A stretch of 64,000 bases of DNA, taken from assembly GCF_042686195.1 (NCBI RefSeq), contig NZ_JBHUOQ010000003.1, forward strand, positions 1 to 64,000, in the 5' to 3' direction. The notes under the pieces were generated by a model. It was not told the origin of the DNA. It was given only the letters and a program-made list of their open reading frames with translations, and made no database searches. How positions within the stretch are numbered: position 1 is the first letter of the stretch; each line of letters opens with the position of its first letter. Shown here piece after piece: positions 42,720-52,000 of the stretch. The position numbers and the translations under genes were made by a program. Source of the DNA: Corticicoccus populi. Its GTDB lineage: Bacteria > Bacillota > Bacilli > Staphylococcales > Salinicoccaceae.

Positions 42720-43452
42720 ATCGGTGATTGCCGGACGTCATGCAGTAAAGGAACTGCTCAAAACGGATAGTGATATCAACAAGATATTTATTCAGGAGAC
42801 AGTTAACAAACATCAAATCAAAGATATACTGGACCTTTCGAAAAAGAAAAAAATAGTAGTACAGAGTGTCCATAAAAATAAGCTTGACGGTCTGACGAAA
42901 GAGCGGCATCAGGGGATTGTTGCGCTTGTATCAGCGCATGAATATATGCCTTTTGAGGAATTAATGCAGAAAATTGAGGGACGCCGTGCGAACATCATTG
43001 TTCTTGACGGGCTTGAAGATCCCCACAACCTCGGGTCTATACTGAGAACGTGTGATGCGTCAGGTTTCGACGGTGTGATTATACCAAAGAGACGCTCTGT
43101 GCAGCTGACAGATACAGTGGCCAAAACATCAACGGGTGCCATTGAGCATATTCCTGTTGTCCGTGTAACGAATATCAATCAGACAATTGATCAGCTGAAA
43201 TCTTCCGGCTTCTGGGTTATCGGCAGTGACGGTTCCGGAGAAATGGATTACCGGGAGATTAAGGCGGATACGAATACAGCGCTTGTGGTCGGCAGTGAAG
43301 GACAGGGAATCAGCCGTAAAACGCTTGAGAAATGTGATTTTGTTGTTAAAATCCCGATGGCCGGCGCCATCACAAGTTTAAATGCTTCTGTTTCTGCAGC
43401 CCTTCTGATGTATGAAGTATACAGGCAGCAGAATCCGGCCGGCGGAGAATAG
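42712..43452 (+). CDS. rlmB: 23S rRNA 2'-O-methyltransferase RlmB (TrmH family)
   Basis: A 246-residue SpoU/TrmH methyltransferase modifying a guanosine of 23S rRNA. It has the substrate-binding N-terminal domain (IAGRHAVKELL), motif 1 LDGLEDPHNLGSILRT, motif 2 VVGSEGQGIS and motif 3 IPMAGAITSLNASVSAA with the trefoil-knot SAM site. The ATG at 42712 is preferred over a GTG three codons earlier. Confidence 0.94.
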   Translation: MSESVIAGRHAVKELLKTDSDINKIFIQETVNKHQIKDILDLSKKKKIVVQSVHKNKLDGLTKERHQGIVALVSAHEYMPFEELMQKIEGRRANIIVLDGLEDPHNLGSILRTCDASGFDGVIIPKRRSVQLTDTVAKTSTGAIEHIPVVRVTNINQTIDQLKSSGFWVIGSDGSGEMDYREIKADTNTALVVGSEGQGISRKTLEKCDFVVKIPMAGAITSLNASVSAALLMYEVYRQQNPAGGE

Positions 43453-43454
43453 TG

Positions 43455-43979
43455 ATGAGACTTAAACGGCGTGTGATGATTGTAGACGGCTACAATTTAA
43501 TTGGTGCCGACCGGGAAGTGTTCAAAGAAGCGAAGCTTTCACTGGAACTTGCAAGAGAAACCGTACTTGCAAGTCTTGCAGAGTATCAGTCTGTCTCGAA
43601 TTATGAAATCATCTGTGTTTTTGATGCCTACGAAGTGAAGAGTACTGAAGCGGTGGAAGACCATTACGGTGTGACGGTTGTGTATACGAAGGAAAAAGAA
43701 ACTGCGGATGAATATATTGAACGGTATGTATACGATCATTATCACCCCCTTTTATGTGAAATTAATGTAGTCACAAGTGATTTGTCCGAACAAAACACAA
43801 TTTTTGCGATGGGGGCATACCGCACATCATCGCGGGAAATGTGGCTGAATTTAAAGGATGCAGAAAAAAATATCAGCAGAAAAGTAGATGCAATAAATGA
43901 AAAACTGCCGAGGCAGAGACTCGAAATCAGCAGTGAAGTCCGTGCTGAACTTGAAAAATGGAGACGCGATGAAAAATAG
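43455..43979 (+). CDS. rae1: Ribosome-dependent mRNA endonuclease Rae1 (YacP, NYN domain)
   Basis: A 174-residue NYN/PIN-like nuclease that in Bacillus cuts mRNA in the ribosomal A site. Key acidic residues appear in VMIVDGYNLIGAD, CVFDAYEV, VVYTKEKETADEYIER and VTSDLSEQNTIF. The ATG at 43455 has GGAG 7 bases upstream and is preferred to the GTG one codon earlier that overlaps the rlmB stop. Confidence 0.92.
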   Translation: MRLKRRVMIVDGYNLIGADREVFKEAKLSLELARETVLASLAEYQSVSNYEIICVFDAYEVKSTEAVEDHYGVTVVYTKEKETADEYIERYVYDHYHPLLCEINVVTSDLSEQNTIFAMGAYRTSSREMWLNLKDAEKNISRKVDAINEKLPRQRLEISSEVRAELEKWRRDEK

Positions 43980-44044
43980 GCGGCTTGCTGAATACACGGA
44001 ATCCCCTTAATATTTGGTGTAATAACCAATTGGAGGGGATGACG

Positions 44045-44668
44045 GTGTACCAGATTGCGTCTTTTTATTTGTATATAAAAGAAACATTAGATGATACGGT
44101 GAACAGATATGCTGTAAATGTGGCGGAAGGCCGCAAACATTATTTTGATGAAATTGACAAACATATCCGGCCGGGTGTCATCAGGCAGACATACAAGTAT
44201 CAGCTGACGCCTGAAGACCGTAATGATTTTGTGCAGGAATTGATGGAGACAGCCTTCAAAAACTGTTCCAGATATGATCCTTCCCGCGGCGATTACCGGC
44301 GTTATATATACCGGTCTACAAAATACGAGCTGATGAAAATGTATTATAAGAAACTCAGGGACACTAATGTGTTTTTAACAAAAAATGAAGAAGGGATTTC
44401 ATTTTCTGTTGCGGATTACAAGATGCGAGGCATCTGCAACCCGCTTGATATTATTGTTTTTGAAGAAGGTGAAAGTTATCTGCTCAATGATGACGGGCCG
44501 TGCACAAAGCTCGAACGGAGAGTGTATAATGAATATCACCGGGGATATAAGATAAAGGAAATAGGCAGCAGGATGGGCATGTCTGAAAAAAATGTCCGCA
44601 ATACTCTGTACAGAGCAAGGGTGAAAGCGATGCGCGTCCACGGTGAAGAGATACAGAGTGGTATTTGA
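44045..44668 (+). CDS. sigH: RNA polymerase sigma factor SigH (staphylococcal type)
   Basis: A 207-residue sigma-70-family factor by position (rae1-sigH-rpmG-secE) and content. Region 2 is near FVQELMETAFKNCSRYDPSRGDYRRY and region 4 is the C-terminal helix-turn-helix IKEIGSRMGMSEKNVRNTLYRAR. In staphylococci it controls competence genes. GGAGGGG abuts the ATG at 44039 and is 6 bases from the GTG at 44045, so GTG is preferred. A hydrophobic or charged extension upstream to 43985 lacks support. Confidence 0.88.
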   Translation: MYQIASFYLYIKETLDDTVNRYAVNVAEGRKHYFDEIDKHIRPGVIRQTYKYQLTPEDRNDFVQELMETAFKNCSRYDPSRGDYRRYIYRSTKYELMKMYYKKLRDTNVFLTKNEEGISFSVADYKMRGICNPLDIIVFEEGESYLLNDDGPCTKLERRVYNEYHRGYKIKEIGSRMGMSEKNVRNTLYRARVKAMRVHGEEIQSGI

Positions 44669-44693
44669 CAACATTTCCTTAAATAGTTATAGT
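44665..44693 (+). promoter_or_regulatory. Promoter of rpmG-secE-nusG
   Basis: TTGACA (44665-44670) and TATAGT (44688-44693) are 17 bases apart. The -35 overlaps the sigH stop codon. Confidence 0.8.
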
Positions 44694-44721
44694 ATATTAG
44701 AATCGAAATGAGGATTTTAAG

Positions 44722-44856
44722 ATGAAAGTAGCTTTGCTGTGCGGACAATGCGGTTCGCGCAATTACACAACTGAAACCGAACATAAAGAACGTCTGACAA
44801 TTAAGAAGTACTGCAAGAAGTGTAATCAGCATACTACACATAAAAGTTCCATCTGA
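44722..44856 (+). CDS. rpmG: Ribosomal protein L33 (zinc-binding form)
   Basis: A 44-residue protein with two Cys pairs, CGQC (7-10) and CKKC (31-34), the zinc-binding form of L33. It ends KSSI and is slightly shorter than most L33 proteins. It precedes secE by 20 bases, which is the usual place of the staphylococcal rpmG copy. Confidence 0.93.
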   Translation: MKVALLCGQCGSRNYTTETEHKERLTIKKYCKKCNQHTTHKSSI

Positions 44857-44876
44857 TACAGGAGGACGAAGTAATA

Positions 44877-45053
44877 ATGTCGAATAATAAAAACTTTTTA
44901 CAAAATGTTGTCAGCGAAATGAAAAAAGTGAGCTGGCCGACAGGGCAGGAAACTGTAAGATTTACAATTATTGTAGTGATTACAGTGGTATTCTTCTTGG
45001 CGTTTTTCTATGCGCTGGATTTAGGTATTACAGCACTTATAGATCTATTGTAA
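44877..45053 (+). CDS. secE: Preprotein translocase subunit SecE
   Basis: A 58-residue short-form SecE with one membrane helix (about 28-55) preceded by the amphipathic FLQNVVSEMKKVSWPT region carrying the conserved VSWP. GGAGG lies upstream. It stabilises SecY in the translocon and is cotranscribed with nusG. Confidence 0.95.
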   Translation: MSNNKNFLQNVVSEMKKVSWPTGQETVRFTIIVVITVVFFLAFFYALDLGITALIDLL

Positions 45054-45070
45054 TTTAAAGGAGCGATTAG

Positions 45071-45610
45071 ATGTCTGGAGAAAAGAATTGGTATGCAGTA
45101 CATACTTATTCCGGATATGAAAATAAGGTAAAAGCGAATTTACTCGCACGTTTGGAAACGATGAATATGCAGGACCAGATTTTCAGAGTGATTATTCCTG
45201 AAGAGGAAGAAGTGACTGTGAAAGATGGTAAACGTAAGTCGGCGATGAAGAAAACATTCCCGGGGTACGTGCTTGTTGAACTCGTTATGACCGATGAGTC
45301 ATGGTACGTTGTCAGAAACACTCCGGGTGTTACTGGCTTTGTAGGCTCTCAAGGTGCAGGAAGTAAGCCGAATCCTTTACTTCCTGAGGAAGTGAAATTC
45401 ATATTGAAATCAATGGGTATGGCAGAAAGAACAATTGATTTCGAAGTTGAAACAGGAGAAGTCGTCAATATCATTGACGGTCCGTTTAAAAATCAGGCGG
45501 GCGAGATTAAGTCTATCGATACGGAAAGATATAAACTCACTGTTCTTGTAGAGATGTTCGGACGTGAAACACCGGTTGAAGTCGAATTTGACCAAATCGA
45601 AAAAATGTAA
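45071..45610 (+). CDS. nusG: Transcription termination/antitermination protein NusG
   Basis: A 179-residue protein with an N-terminal NGN domain (WYAVHTYSGYENKVKANL; PGYVLVEL; VRNTPGVTGFVG) and a C-terminal KOW domain (IDGPFKNQAGEI). It binds RNA polymerase and links it to termination or translation. AAAGGAG precedes the ATG. Confidence 0.97.
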   Translation: MSGEKNWYAVHTYSGYENKVKANLLARLETMNMQDQIFRVIIPEEEEVTVKDGKRKSAMKKTFPGYVLVELVMTDESWYVVRNTPGVTGFVGSQGAGSKPNPLLPEEVKFILKSMGMAERTIDFEVETGEVVNIIDGPFKNQAGEIKSIDTERYKLTVLVEMFGRETPVEVEFDQIEKM

Positions 45611-45701
45611 TAAGACACTTGTGTTTTTTTACTGAGAGTGTTATTATTCTATGGTCGGAATTTTTCCGGCCATCTTTTAGTGTGAACTATTATGATGAAG
45701 A

Positions 45702-45736
45702 GTGGGAGGATGAAATCTAACACATCCTGTGACCAC
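45702..45736 (+). promoter_or_regulatory. Candidate ribosomal protein L1 binding motif upstream of rplK
   Basis: GTGGGAGGAT pairs with ATCCT-GTGA-CCAC around a 12-base loop, leaving an asymmetric internal loop. The GTGGGAGG...CCAC arrangement imitates the L1-binding stem of 23S rRNA, the known basis of L1 autoregulation of rplK-rplA. A second copy precedes rplA. Confidence 0.6.
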
Positions 45737-45762
45737 ATCACGATAACGAGGAGGTGCACATC

Positions 45763-46188
45763 GTGGCTAAAAAAGTAATTAACGTTGTGAAATTGCAGAT
45801 TCCTGCAGGAAAGGCAAACCCAGCACCACCGGTTGGTCCGGCACTGGGACAAGCAGGTGTCAACATCATGGGATTCTGTAAAGAATTCAATGCACGCACA
45901 CAAGAACAGGCAGGACTAATCATCCCTGTAGAAATTTCAGTATTTGAGGACCGCTCATTTACATTCATTACAAAAACTCCGCCGGCAGCAGTTCTTTTAA
46001 AGAAAGCAGCTAATGTTGAGAAGGGTTCAGGCGAACCTAACAAAAACAAGGTGGCTGTTGTAACTGAAGCGCAGGTGCGTGAAATTGCTGAAACTAAGAT
46101 GGAAGACCTTAATGCAGCTGACGTTGAAGCGGCTATGCGTATGGTCGAAGGTACAGCAAGAAGCATGGGCTTCACAGTTGAAGGATAA
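45763..46188 (+). CDS. rplK: Ribosomal protein L11
   Basis: A 141-residue L11 with the proline-rich N-terminal stretch KLQIPAGKANPAPPVGPALG and the rRNA-binding C-terminal domain ending AMRMVEGTARSMGFTVEG. The GTG at 45763, 8 bases after GAGGAGG, gives MAKKVINVV as in homologues; a GTG at 45754 overlaps the ribosome site. Confidence 0.97.
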   Translation: MAKKVINVVKLQIPAGKANPAPPVGPALGQAGVNIMGFCKEFNARTQEQAGLIIPVEISVFEDRSFTFITKTPPAAVLLKKAANVEKGSGEPNKNKVAVVTEAQVREIAETKMEDLNAADVEAAMRMVEGTARSMGFTVEG

Positions 46189-46220
46189 TTAACTGACCGA
46201 ATAAAAGTATTAATACAAAC

Positions 46221-46246
46221 GTGGGAGGATTACCCGCTATAACCAC
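46221..46246 (+). promoter_or_regulatory. Candidate ribosomal protein L1 binding motif upstream of rplA
   Basis: GTGGGAGGAT followed by ATAACCAC repeats the motif found before rplK and again resembles the 23S rRNA L1 site. Only the outer GTGG/CCAC stem is clear here. It lies just before the AAGGAGG of rplA, where L1 binding could block translation. Confidence 0.5.
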
Positions 46247-46260
46247 AAGGAGGAATAAGA

Positions 46261-46941
46261 ATGGCTAAGAGAAGTAAAAAATATCAAGAAGCTCTTAAAA
46301 AGTTTGATGCTGAAAATACTTATGCAGTAGAAGAAGCGATCAAACTTGCACAAGAGACTAGCACTGTAAATTTCGATGCTTCTGTAGAAGTAGCTTTTCG
46401 CCTGGGTATTGATACGCGTAAAAACGACCAGCAGATTCGTGGAGCAGTTGTACTGCCGCACGGTACTGGTAAATCACAGCGTGTATTAGTATTCGCTAAA
46501 GGTGACAAGTTAAAAGAAGCAGAAGAAGCAGGGGCTGATTATGTAGGGGATTCAGAATACATCCAGAAAATCAACGACGGATGGTTTGATTTCGATGTAA
46601 TCGTTGCAACACCTGACATGATGGGCGAAGTTGGTAAACTTGGACGTGTCTTAGGACCAAAAGGTTTAATGCCAAACCCTAAAACCGGCACAGTAACTAT
46701 GGACGTTACAAAAGCAGTTGAAGAAATCAAAGCTGGTAAAGTAGAATACCGTGCAGAAAAATCAGGTATTGTACATGCTGCGATTGGTAAAGTATCATTT
46801 GATGCTGAAAAACTTGTTGATAATTTCAACACGCTTTATGATGTTCTTGAAAAAGCAAAGCCGGCATCAGCTAAAGGAATCTACTTCAAGTCTGTAGCAG
46901 TAACAACTACTATGGGCCCTGGTATTAAAGTAGAACTTTAA
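46261..46941 (+). CDS. rplA: Ribosomal protein L1
   Basis: A 226-residue L1. It shows VEVAFRLGIDTRKNDQQIRG, VVLPHGTGKSQRV and GKLGRVLGPKGLMPNPK, the family signature. It forms the L1 stalk and probably represses the rplK-rplA mRNA. Confidence 0.97.
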   Translation: MAKRSKKYQEALKKFDAENTYAVEEAIKLAQETSTVNFDASVEVAFRLGIDTRKNDQQIRGAVVLPHGTGKSQRVLVFAKGDKLKEAEEAGADYVGDSEYIQKINDGWFDFDVIVATPDMMGEVGKLGRVLGPKGLMPNPKTGTVTMDVTKAVEEIKAGKVEYRAEKSGIVHAAIGKVSFDAEKLVDNFNTLYDVLEKAKPASAKGIYFKSVAVTTTMGPGIKVEL

Positions 46942-46955
46942 TTTACTGAATTAAA

Positions 46956-46984
46956 TTGACAACTGCAGCTCCCTGTTGTATAGT
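46956..46984 (+). promoter_or_regulatory. Promoter of rplJ-rplL
   Basis: TTGACA (46956-46961) and TATAGT (46979-46984) are 17 bases apart, just after rplA and before the L10 leader. ACAACTGCA and TGCAGTTGT flank it as an inverted repeat, which could also end rplKA transcripts weakly. Confidence 0.8.
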
Positions 46985-47004
46985 TGCAGTTGTATTTTAA
47001 ATAT

Positions 47005-47128
47005 TACCTAAGACAGCAGGAGTGCTCTGCACTTAAAAGTCAATCCTGCCGAGGCAAATGAACTGGACTTGAATGATATATTAAATATATTCAAGCACTT
47101 TTTGCCGCGGGTAAAAGGTGTTTTTTTA
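47005..47128 (+). promoter_or_regulatory. Ribosomal L10 leader with terminator hairpin
   Basis: The leader shows the Firmicutes L10 leader hallmarks: CCTAAGACAGCAGGAG, the pairing TCCTGCCGAGG, and a 3' hairpin (CACTTTTTGCC...GGTAAAAGGTG) followed by a T run at about 47119-47127. Binding of L10 (with L12) should lead to attenuation of rplJ-rplL. Confidence 0.85.
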
Positions 47129-47167
47129 TTGCACCAATATACGCACAAAATTTATGGAGGTGTAAAG

Positions 47168-47668
47168 ATGTCAAAAGTGATCGAGGCGAAACAACAACAA
47201 GTTGAAGTGATTGCCGGACAGTTCAAAGAATCTGTATCTACTGTACTTGTAGACTACCGTGGTTTGACTGTTTCGGAAATGACTGAACTTCGTAAAAATC
47301 TTCGTGAAGCAGGTGTTGAATTCAAAGTGTACAAAAACACTATGACCCGCCGTGCAATTGAAACAGCTGAACTGACAGAACTTAATGAGTTCCTGACAGG
47401 CCCTAATGCAATTGCTTTCTCAAACGAAGATGTTATTGCTCCGGCAAAAGTATTAAACGACTTTGCTAAAGAACACAATGCGCTTGAAATCAAAGCGGGT
47501 GTTATTGAAGGTGTATTTGCACCGGCTGAAGACGTAAAAGCTATTGCAACACTGCCATCCAAAGATGGACTCGTATCAATGCTGCTTTCTGTACTTCAGG
47601 CGCCGGTACGAAACTTCGCTTATGCAGTTAAAGCTATCGGAGAAGAAAAAGAGAACGAAGAAGCATAA
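47168..47668 (+). CDS. rplJ: Ribosomal protein L10
   Basis: A 166-residue L10 with STVLVDYRGLTVSEMTELR, EFKVYKNTMTRRA and FLTGPNAIAFS; the C-terminal helix binds L7/L12 dimers. The ATG at 47168 follows GGAGG; an open frame from 47069 runs through the L10 leader and is not used. Confidence 0.96.
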   Translation: MSKVIEAKQQQVEVIAGQFKESVSTVLVDYRGLTVSEMTELRKNLREAGVEFKVYKNTMTRRAIETAELTELNEFLTGPNAIAFSNEDVIAPAKVLNDFAKEHNALEIKAGVIEGVFAPAEDVKAIATLPSKDGLVSMLLSVLQAPVRNFAYAVKAIGEEKENEEA

Positions 47669-47707
47669 TTTAAATTAAACTTAATAAAAAAATGGAGGAA
47701 TTTTATC

Positions 47708-48076
47708 ATGGCAAACAATGAACAAATCATTGAAGCGATTAAAGAAATGTCAGTTTTAGAACTTAACGATCTTGTAAAAGCAATTGAAGAAGAATTTGGT
47801 GTAACTGCTGCTGCTCCTGTAGCTGCTGCTGGTGCAGGTGCTGGTGAAGGCGCTGCTGAAGAGCAAACTGAATTTGATGTAGAACTTACAAGTGCTGGTT
47901 CTTCTAAAATCAAAGTCATCAAAGTTGTTCGTGAAGCAACTGGCTTAGGTCTTAAAGACGCTAAAGCATTAGTTGACGGCGCTCCTAAAGCTGTTAAAGA
48001 AGGCGTTTCTAAAGAAGAAGCTGAAGAACTTAAAGCTCAACTTGAAGAAGTTGGCGCTGGCGTAGAAATCAAGTAA
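47708..48076 (+). CDS. rplL: Ribosomal protein L7/L12
   Basis: A 122-residue stalk protein: N-terminal dimerisation domain, an Ala/Gly-rich hinge (about 36-52), and the C-terminal factor-binding domain with KIKVIKVVREATGLGLKDAK. It is cotranscribed with rplJ and ends at a terminator. Confidence 0.97.
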   Translation: MANNEQIIEAIKEMSVLELNDLVKAIEEEFGVTAAAPVAAAGAGAGEGAAEEQTEFDVELTSAGSSKIKVIKVVREATGLGLKDAKALVDGAPKAVKEGVSKEEAEELKAQLEEVGAGVEIK

Positions 48077-48091
48077 TTTTTGTGCGTAGAT

Positions 48092-48138
48092 AAGGAGGTC
48101 CGGAATAAACGATATGTTTAACCGGACTTCTTTTTTTA
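48092..48138 (+). terminator. Terminator after rplL
   Basis: GAGGTCCGG and CCGGACTTC pair around a 17-18-base loop, followed by a T run, 15-20 bases after the rplL stop. Confidence 0.82.
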
Positions 48139-48205
48139 TTTAATGAAAGCATTCATTTATATTTGGATGTTTGTTTTAAGAATAGTGTAATGGTGGGGTG
48201 AGTAT

Positions 48206-48802
48206 ATGTCGCATTATTTTACGACGGACAGTACTGAACATGACTACAAAGAGATTGAGTTTCATTTCTCGGGACATACTTTTAAATTTAAGACAGACCG
48301 GGGTGTGTTTTCGAAAGACAGAGTGGATTACGGCACTGAAGTGCTGCTTAAAGGCGTGATTAAGGATGCGGGCAGCCTCGAAGCCCTTGATATTATTGAT
48401 ATGGGTGCGGGATACGGACCGATAGGGATTACTGCGGCAGGCTTATTTCACGCAAAACCTTTGATGGTTGAAGTAAACGAAGATGCTGTTGAACTTCTTT
48501 CGGAAAACATTAAACGTAATAATGTTGATGCGAAAGTCATGACCCGCCGGCATTATGATGAAGTGAAAGATATTAAAGTGGATATGTATATCACCAACCC
48601 GCCGTTCCGCGCAGGAAAGAATGTTGTTCTTGATATGGTGGATGATGCATTTCTGAGACTGAACGACGAAGGTGCATTTTATATGGTGGTCCAGAAGAAA
48701 CAGGGAATGCCTTCCTACAGACGGAAAATCGAAGAGGTTTTCGGCAGTGCCGAAGTCGTTTTGAAGGATAAAGGATATTATGTACTAAAAGGGCATAAAT
48801 GA
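48206..48802 (+). CDS. Class I SAM-dependent methyltransferase, RsmC-like (YbxB)
   Basis: A 198-residue methyltransferase of the small-domain MTS family. It has the SAM motif IIDMGAGYGPIGITAAG and the catalytic NPPF in MYITNPPFRAGK, typical of enzymes that methylate exocyclic amines of rRNA bases. The Bacillus homologue at this site is YbxB; a 16S rRNA guanine target is plausible but unproved here. It lies between rplL and rpoB, as usual. Confidence 0.9.
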   Translation: MSHYFTTDSTEHDYKEIEFHFSGHTFKFKTDRGVFSKDRVDYGTEVLLKGVIKDAGSLEALDIIDMGAGYGPIGITAAGLFHAKPLMVEVNEDAVELLSENIKRNNVDAKVMTRRHYDEVKDIKVDMYITNPPFRAGKNVVLDMVDDAFLRLNDEGAFYMVVQKKQGMPSYRRKIEEVFGSAEVVLKDKGYYVLKGHK

Positions 48803-48851
48803 TTTGAAAAAACATACACATTCTTAAAAGAAATTCAATATCAAATTTGAC

Positions 48852-48880
48852 TTGACAAAATGCATGTGATATAGTTATAG
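48852..48880 (+). promoter_or_regulatory. Probable promoter of rpoB-rpoC
   Basis: TTGACA (48852-48857) is 17 bases from TTATAG (48875-48880). It lies about 190 bases before rpoB, leaving a long leader. Confidence 0.65.
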
Positions 48881-48965
48881 AATGTAAAAATATAATACCA
48901 ATAAGTGTGCACTTTTTGTATATTTATTGACTGGAGAGCGTATTAAATACCGTTATATAGATAAT

Positions 48966-49001
48966 AGAAAATGGGGTTGATTTCGATTCCGTTTTCTTTT
49001 T
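48966..49001 (+). terminator. Terminator-like hairpin in the rpoB leader
   Basis: AGAAAATGGGG can pair with TTCCGTTTTCT (with G-U pairs) and is followed by TTTTT. It lies between the rpoB promoter and rpoB, where it could act as an attenuator. The internal pairing is imperfect. Confidence 0.5.
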
Positions 49002-49070
49002 GTCTTAAGTAACTGTTTAACTACGGTGGGTGTTTGTTTTACGTAAATTTTATTAGGGGTGAATCTGTCG

Positions 49071-52000
49071 ATGAGTCAACTGATTCAATATGGAAGACAC
49101 GCTGAACGCAGAAGTTATGCACGTATCGAAGAGAAGTTGGAACTTCCAAACTTAATCGAGATACAAACGAAGTCATATGACTGGTTTTTGGAGACCGGGT
49201 TAATTGAAATGTTTAAAGACATTTCTCCTGTCGAAGATTTTACCGGGAATATGTCACTTGAATTTGTAGATTATAAGCTTGGTGAACCAAAGTACAATGA
49301 AGATGAAGCAAAAGATCACGATGCAACATATTCTGCACCTTTAAGAGTGAAAGTGCGTCTCGTAATTAAAGAAACTGGTGAAGTTAAAGAGCAGGAAGTA
49401 TTTATGGGAGATTTCCCATTGATGACAGATACAGGTACCTTTATTATCAATGGTGCTGAACGTGTTATCGTTTCACAGCTGGTCCGCAGCCCTTCTGTGT
49501 ACTACTCTGAAAAAGTAGATAAAAATGGTAAATTGAGTTACGGTGCGACAGTGATTCCAAACCGCGGTGCGTGGCTGGAATATGAAACTGACGCGAAAGA
49601 TGTTGTATATGTGAGAATTGACCGTACACGTAAACTGCCGATTACTGTATTACTTAGAGCTCTTGGGTTCTCAACAGACCAGGAAATCATTAATGTTCTC
49701 GGTGATAATGAGTACATTAGAAACACACTTGACAAAGATACAACAGAAACAGTCGATCAGGCGCTCCTAGAAATCTACGAACGGCTGCGTCCGGGTGAAC
49801 CGCCGACTGTTGAAAATGCGAAAAGTCTTTTATATTCAAGATTTTTTGATCCGAAACGCTATGATTTAGCGAGTGTCGGACGTTATAAAATGAATAAAAA
49901 ACTTCACTTGAAAAATCGTCTGTTCAATCAGGTTCTGGCTGAGCCGATTGTTGACAGAGAAACAGGTGAAATTGTAGCTGAAGAAGGTACAACAATTGAC
50001 CGTCGTACACTGGATTCTATTATGGAATCCCTGGAAACGAGTGCGAACCTGGATACTTTCCATTTGGAACAGGGTATTCTTGATGAGCCTGTAGAAGTAC
50101 AGTCTATTAAAGTGAAAGTACCTAACCAGGAAGAAGGCACAACGATTGTTATCGGTAATGCATTCCCGGATGTGGAAGTGAAATCTATTACACCGTCCGA
50201 TATTATTGCATCAATGAGTTACTTCTTTAACCTGCTTCACGGTGTAGGTCAGACGGATGACATCGATCATCTTGGTAACCGTCGTCTGCGTTCAGTAGGT
50301 GAATTGCTGCAGAACCAGTTCCGTATCGGACTTTCACGTATGGAACGTGTTGTACGTGAACGTATGTCTATTCAGGACACTGAGTCTATTACACCGCAGC
50401 AGCTGATTAATATTCGTCCGGTCATTGCTTCTATTAAGGAGTTCTTCGGAAGTTCACAGTTGTCACAGTTCATGGACCAGACAAACCCGCTTGCTGAATT
50501 AACGCATAAGCGTCGTCTGTCAGCGCTTGGACCCGGTGGTCTGACACGTGAACGTGCCGGAATGGAAGTACGTGACGTACACTACTCACACTACGGCCGT
50601 ATGTGTCCGATTGAAACGCCTGAGGGACCGAATATCGGTTTGATCAACTCGTTATCAAGTTTCGCACGTGTCAATGAGTTTGGTTTTATTGAAACACCGT
50701 ACAGACGTGTGGATCATGAAACAAACCGTGTGACTGCACACATTGATTATCTGACTGCTGATGAAGAAGATCAGTATGTTGTTGCACAGGCGAATGCAAA
50801 ACTTGATGATGACGGAACTTTTATTGATGATGAAATTATCTGTCGTTTCCGCGGTAACAACACGCAGATGGACAAAGAACGCATGGATTATATGGACGTG
50901 TCGCCGAAACAGGTTGTTTCTGCTGCAACAGCATGTATTCCGTTCCTTGAAAACGATGACTCAAACAGAGCATTGATGGGTGCGAACATGCAGCGTCAGG
51001 CAGTACCTCTCTTAATTCCACAGTCACCTCATATTGGTACAGGAATGGAGCATGTTGCTGCACGTGATTCAGGTGCTGCTGTTGTATCCCGCTATAAAGG
51101 CCGTGTAGAACATGTTGAGGCAAAAGCAATTCATGTCCGCCGTATTGTTCAGGAAAACGGTAAAGATGTAGAGACAGAAAGAGATGTATATAAATTATCG
51201 AAGTTTGTCCGTTCAAACTCCGGTACATGCTATAACCAAAGACCAATCATCAAAACAGGCGACATTGTTTCAAAAGGTGAAATTTTAGCGGATGGCCCTT
51301 CTATGGACAACGGTGAAATGGCACTTGGACAAAACGTTGTTGTCGGCTTTATGACATGGGACGGTTATAACTATGAAGATGCTGTAATTATGAGTGAACG
51401 CCTTGTTAAGGATGATGTTTATACTTCTATTCATATTGAAGAGTACGAATCAGAATCCCGGGATACAAAGCTTGGGCCGGAAGAAATTACTCGTGATATT
51501 CCAAATGTTTCAGACAATGCATTGAAAAAATTAGACGAGCGCGGCATTATTCATGTCGGTGCCGAAGTTAAAGACGGCGATATTTTAGTTGGTAAAGTAA
51601 CACCTAAGGGTGTCACTGAACTGACAGCTGAAGAGCGTCTTCTGCATGCTATTTTCGGTGAGAAAGCGCGTGAAGTACGTGATACTTCACTTCGTGTGCC
51701 TCATGGTGCAGGCGGGATTGTACTCGATGTTAAAGTCTTTAACCGTGAAGATGACGATGAATTGTCACCGGGTGTAAACCAGCTGGTACGTGTTTATATC
51801 GTTCAGAAGAGAAAAATAAGTGTCGGAGACAAGATGTGCGGTCGACATGGTAACAAAGGTGTAATCTCACGTATTCTGCCTGAGGAAGATATGCCTTACC
51901 TGCCTGACGGTACACCGATTGACATCATGCTTAACCCGCTTGGCGTTCCATCCCGTATGAATATCGGACAGGTGCTTGAACTTCACCTTGGTATGGCAGC

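Noticed and set aside
46959..46998. Hairpin after rplA as a strong terminator
   Set aside because: Its T run is broken (TATTTTAA) and the same bases form a consensus promoter for rplJ. I list it as a promoter with a possible secondary role.
50461..50500. Thr in FMDQTNPLAEL of RpoB, where S. aureus has Ala (position 473), suggesting rifampicin resistance
   Set aside because: Bacillus subtilis naturally has Thr here, as I recall, and the other key rifampicin-pocket residues (Asp, His, Arg, Ser) are unchanged. It is ordinary lineage variation.
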